A stretch of 64,000 nucleotides of DNA. It comes from Roseibium alexandrii DFL-11 (GTDB taxonomy: Bacteria; Pseudomonadota; Alphaproteobacteria; Rhizobiales; Stappiaceae). Location of the stretch: the NCBI RefSeq assembly GCF_000158095.2, contig NZ_CM011002.1, positions 2,761,203 through 2,825,202 of the forward strand, given 5' to 3'. Below, one piece after another: positions 62,949 through 64,000 of the stretch; the first letter of the stretch is position 1, and each line of letters starts with the position of its first letter. The notes under the pieces were generated by a model. It saw only the letters and a list, made by a program, of their open reading frames with translations, made no database searches and was not told the DNA's origin. The position numbers and the translations under genes are program-made.

Positions 62949-64000
62949 TTAGGCACTTTCACGGAATCGTTCCGCGGTCTCCAAATCCACCGAAACAAGC
63001 TGCGAGACACCCCGTTCCGCCATTGTGACACCGAACAAACGGTTCATGCGGGCCATGGTGATCGGGTTGTGGGTAATCACCACAAAGCGGGTATCTGTGT
63101 TGCGCGCCATCTCATCCAGGAGGTCGCAATAGCGCTCCACATTGGCGTCATCGAGCGGTGCGTCGACCTCATCAAGCACGCAAATCGGCGCGGGATTTGT
63201 CAGAAAAACCGCAAAAATCAATGACATGGCGGTAAGCGCTTGTTCGCCGCCGGACAGCAAGGTCATTGTTTGCGGCTTCTTGCCGGGCGGCCGTGCGATG
63301 ATCTCAAGCCCGGCATCCAGCGGATCGTCCGAATCGACCAGCTGCAGTTCCGCCGTACCGCCGCCAAAGAGGTGCGTGAACAACCTCTGAAAGTGACCAT
63401 TGACCACCTCGAAGGAGGCCAGCAAGCGTTCCCGCGCCTCGCGGTTCAGATTTGAGATCCCGGTCCGCAAGCGACGAATTGCCTCAATCAAATCGTCCCG
63501 TTCGGAGGTGAGTGTCGTCTTTTGCTCATCCATTTCGCGCAGTTCTTCTTCTGCGCGCAGGTTGACCCCGCCCAAACGCTCGCGTTCGGCCTTGAGACGG
63601 TCCAGCTTTTTCTCCATCGCCTCCGGATCCGGCAAAGGCGCCCCGTCCTTCAGACCGGCAATTTCCGGCAGAGCCACGACCGGGACTTCCAGGTCCTCGT
63701 CAATCCGCCGCTCCAGGGTGTCTTTCCGCTCCCGAGCAGCATCGAGGCGCTCTTCTGCGCGAATCTTTTGTTCACGCGCCCCGGCCAGGCCTTCCATGGC
63801 CAGCTTTGCGGCCCGATCGACATCAGCCAGATCCAGCTCGGCCTGGCTAAGCTGATCGTCCTTTTCCTTCTTGGCGTCTTCCGCCTTTGCAATCGCGGAA
63901 AACAGCTCCCGCCGTTTGATCTCGATATCTTCGGGCGCCTCGATCAGCTCGGCCCGTTCCTCTTCCGCCTCATCGCGCCGTTCGCTCAAAACTGCGATTT
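62949..64000 (-). CDS. smc: chromosome segregation protein SMC (C-terminal part)
   Basis: About 350 residues, open through the window edge, so the N-terminal two-thirds lie outside. A Glu/Arg-rich coiled coil comes first, then the C-terminal ATPase lobe: signature [14 protein letters not shown], Walker [20 protein letters not shown] and D-loop, and [20 protein letters not shown]. It pairs with the N-lobe to form the condensin head. The stop is 206 bp from the atpI start. Confidence 0.96.
   Translation of the reverse strand, partial: IAVLSERRDEAEEERAELIEAPEDIEIKRRELFSAIAKAEDAKKEKDDQLSQAELDLADVDRAAKLAMEGLAGAREQKIRAEERLDAARERKDTLERRIDEDLEVPVVALPEIAGLKDGAPLPDPEAMEKKLDRLKAERERLGGVNLRAEEELREMDEQKTTLTSERDDLIEAIRRLRTGISNLNREARERLLASFEVVNGHFQRLFTHLFGGGTAELQLVDSDDPLDAGLEIIARPPGKKPQTMTLLSGGEQALTAMSLIFAVFLTNPAPICVLDEVDAPLDDANVERYCDLLDEMARNTDTRFVVITHNPITMARMNRLFGVTMAERGVSQLVSVDLETAERFRESA

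Noticed and set aside
1..64000. CRISPR arrays, tRNA/rRNA genes, transposases or prophage
   Set aside because: None seen: no regularly spaced direct repeats, no cloverleaf-like stretch, and no transposase, integrase or phage structural motif in the translated frames.

Overview
The window is GC-rich chromosomal DNA of an alphaproteobacterium. Three gene sets point this way: F0 ATP synthase genes in the order atpI-atpB-atpE-atpF'-atpF, split from F1; type II lumazine synthase; and an NAD regulator of the alphaproteobacterial (COG4111/NadQ) kind. The protein sequences look most like Hyphomicrobiales, perhaps Stappiaceae (Roseibium/Labrenzia relatives); that last step is recall, not a search. There is no rRNA, tRNA, CRISPR array, transposase or prophage. 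It reads as core chromosome with small accessory cassettes and many short intergenic repeats.

Layout. 0-4.1 kb: a LysR regulator (cut by the window edge) diverges from pirin, YcaC-like hydrolase, NmrA-type reductase and DUF1772 genes, a typical small stress cassette. 4.3-8.7 kb: SRAP/YedK DNA-crosslink protein, a small protein with a FliM-like tail, Nudix, TIGR02301, LysE exporter and conserved hypotheticals. 8.7-10.6 kb: btaA-btaB (betaine lipid synthesis) with a good Pho box. 10.7-18.7 kb: L,D-transpeptidase, YgfZ, HD hydrolase, tyrosine phosphatase, NAD regulator, SleB-type hydrolase, GlxA regulator, YqhA protein. 19-23.3 kb: HupE/UreJ protein, then the NAD de novo genes nadA-nadB-nadC with a palindromic operator inside the nadA promoter. 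23.7-33.2 kb: MFS transporter, then ribH2, glyS, gltS, DUF2207, lemA and glyQ on the minus strand. 33.4-39.2 kb: TetR/YCII pair, MAPEG protein, small hypotheticals, S49 peptidase, tandem PilZ protein, family 4-like uracil-DNA glycosylase. 39.5-46.8 kb: ETF-ubiquinone oxidoreductase, SnoaL/HxlR pair, a gene-poor 0.87 kb stretch with a strong terminator, DEAD-box helicase, PQQ-type sugar dehydrogenase, chorismate mutase. 46.9-55.8 kb: malic enzyme, ceramidase-like protein, two small membrane/secreted proteins, aminotransferase, moaB, Lrp regulator divergent from a lysine/saccharopine dehydrogenase-like gene, glycosyltransferase. 55.9-64 kb: radical SAM protein, RNase HII, DUF3179 protein, GNAT, F0 ATP synthase genes and the 3' part of smc.

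Main leads. (1) Two unrelated proteins, SRAP/YedK and a PA0069-type radical SAM protein, both end in exactly QLDLF, the textbook beta-clamp binding pentapeptide. This places the uncharacterised radical SAM protein in a possible replication/repair role next to rnhB. (2) A 170-residue protein of unknown function ends in QAEIDALFA, very close to the CheY-binding N-terminus of FliM. (3) Several regulatory sites can be read directly: Pho box (btaAB), NadQ-type palindrome (nadA), a 14-bp TTACGT-TT-ACGTAA palindrome (ETF-QO), helically phased TTTTG repeats (Lrp/lysine dehydrogenase), and LysR and HxlR inverted repeats. (4) Two families of interspersed palindromic elements recur across the window. I did not see a wholly new multi-gene system.
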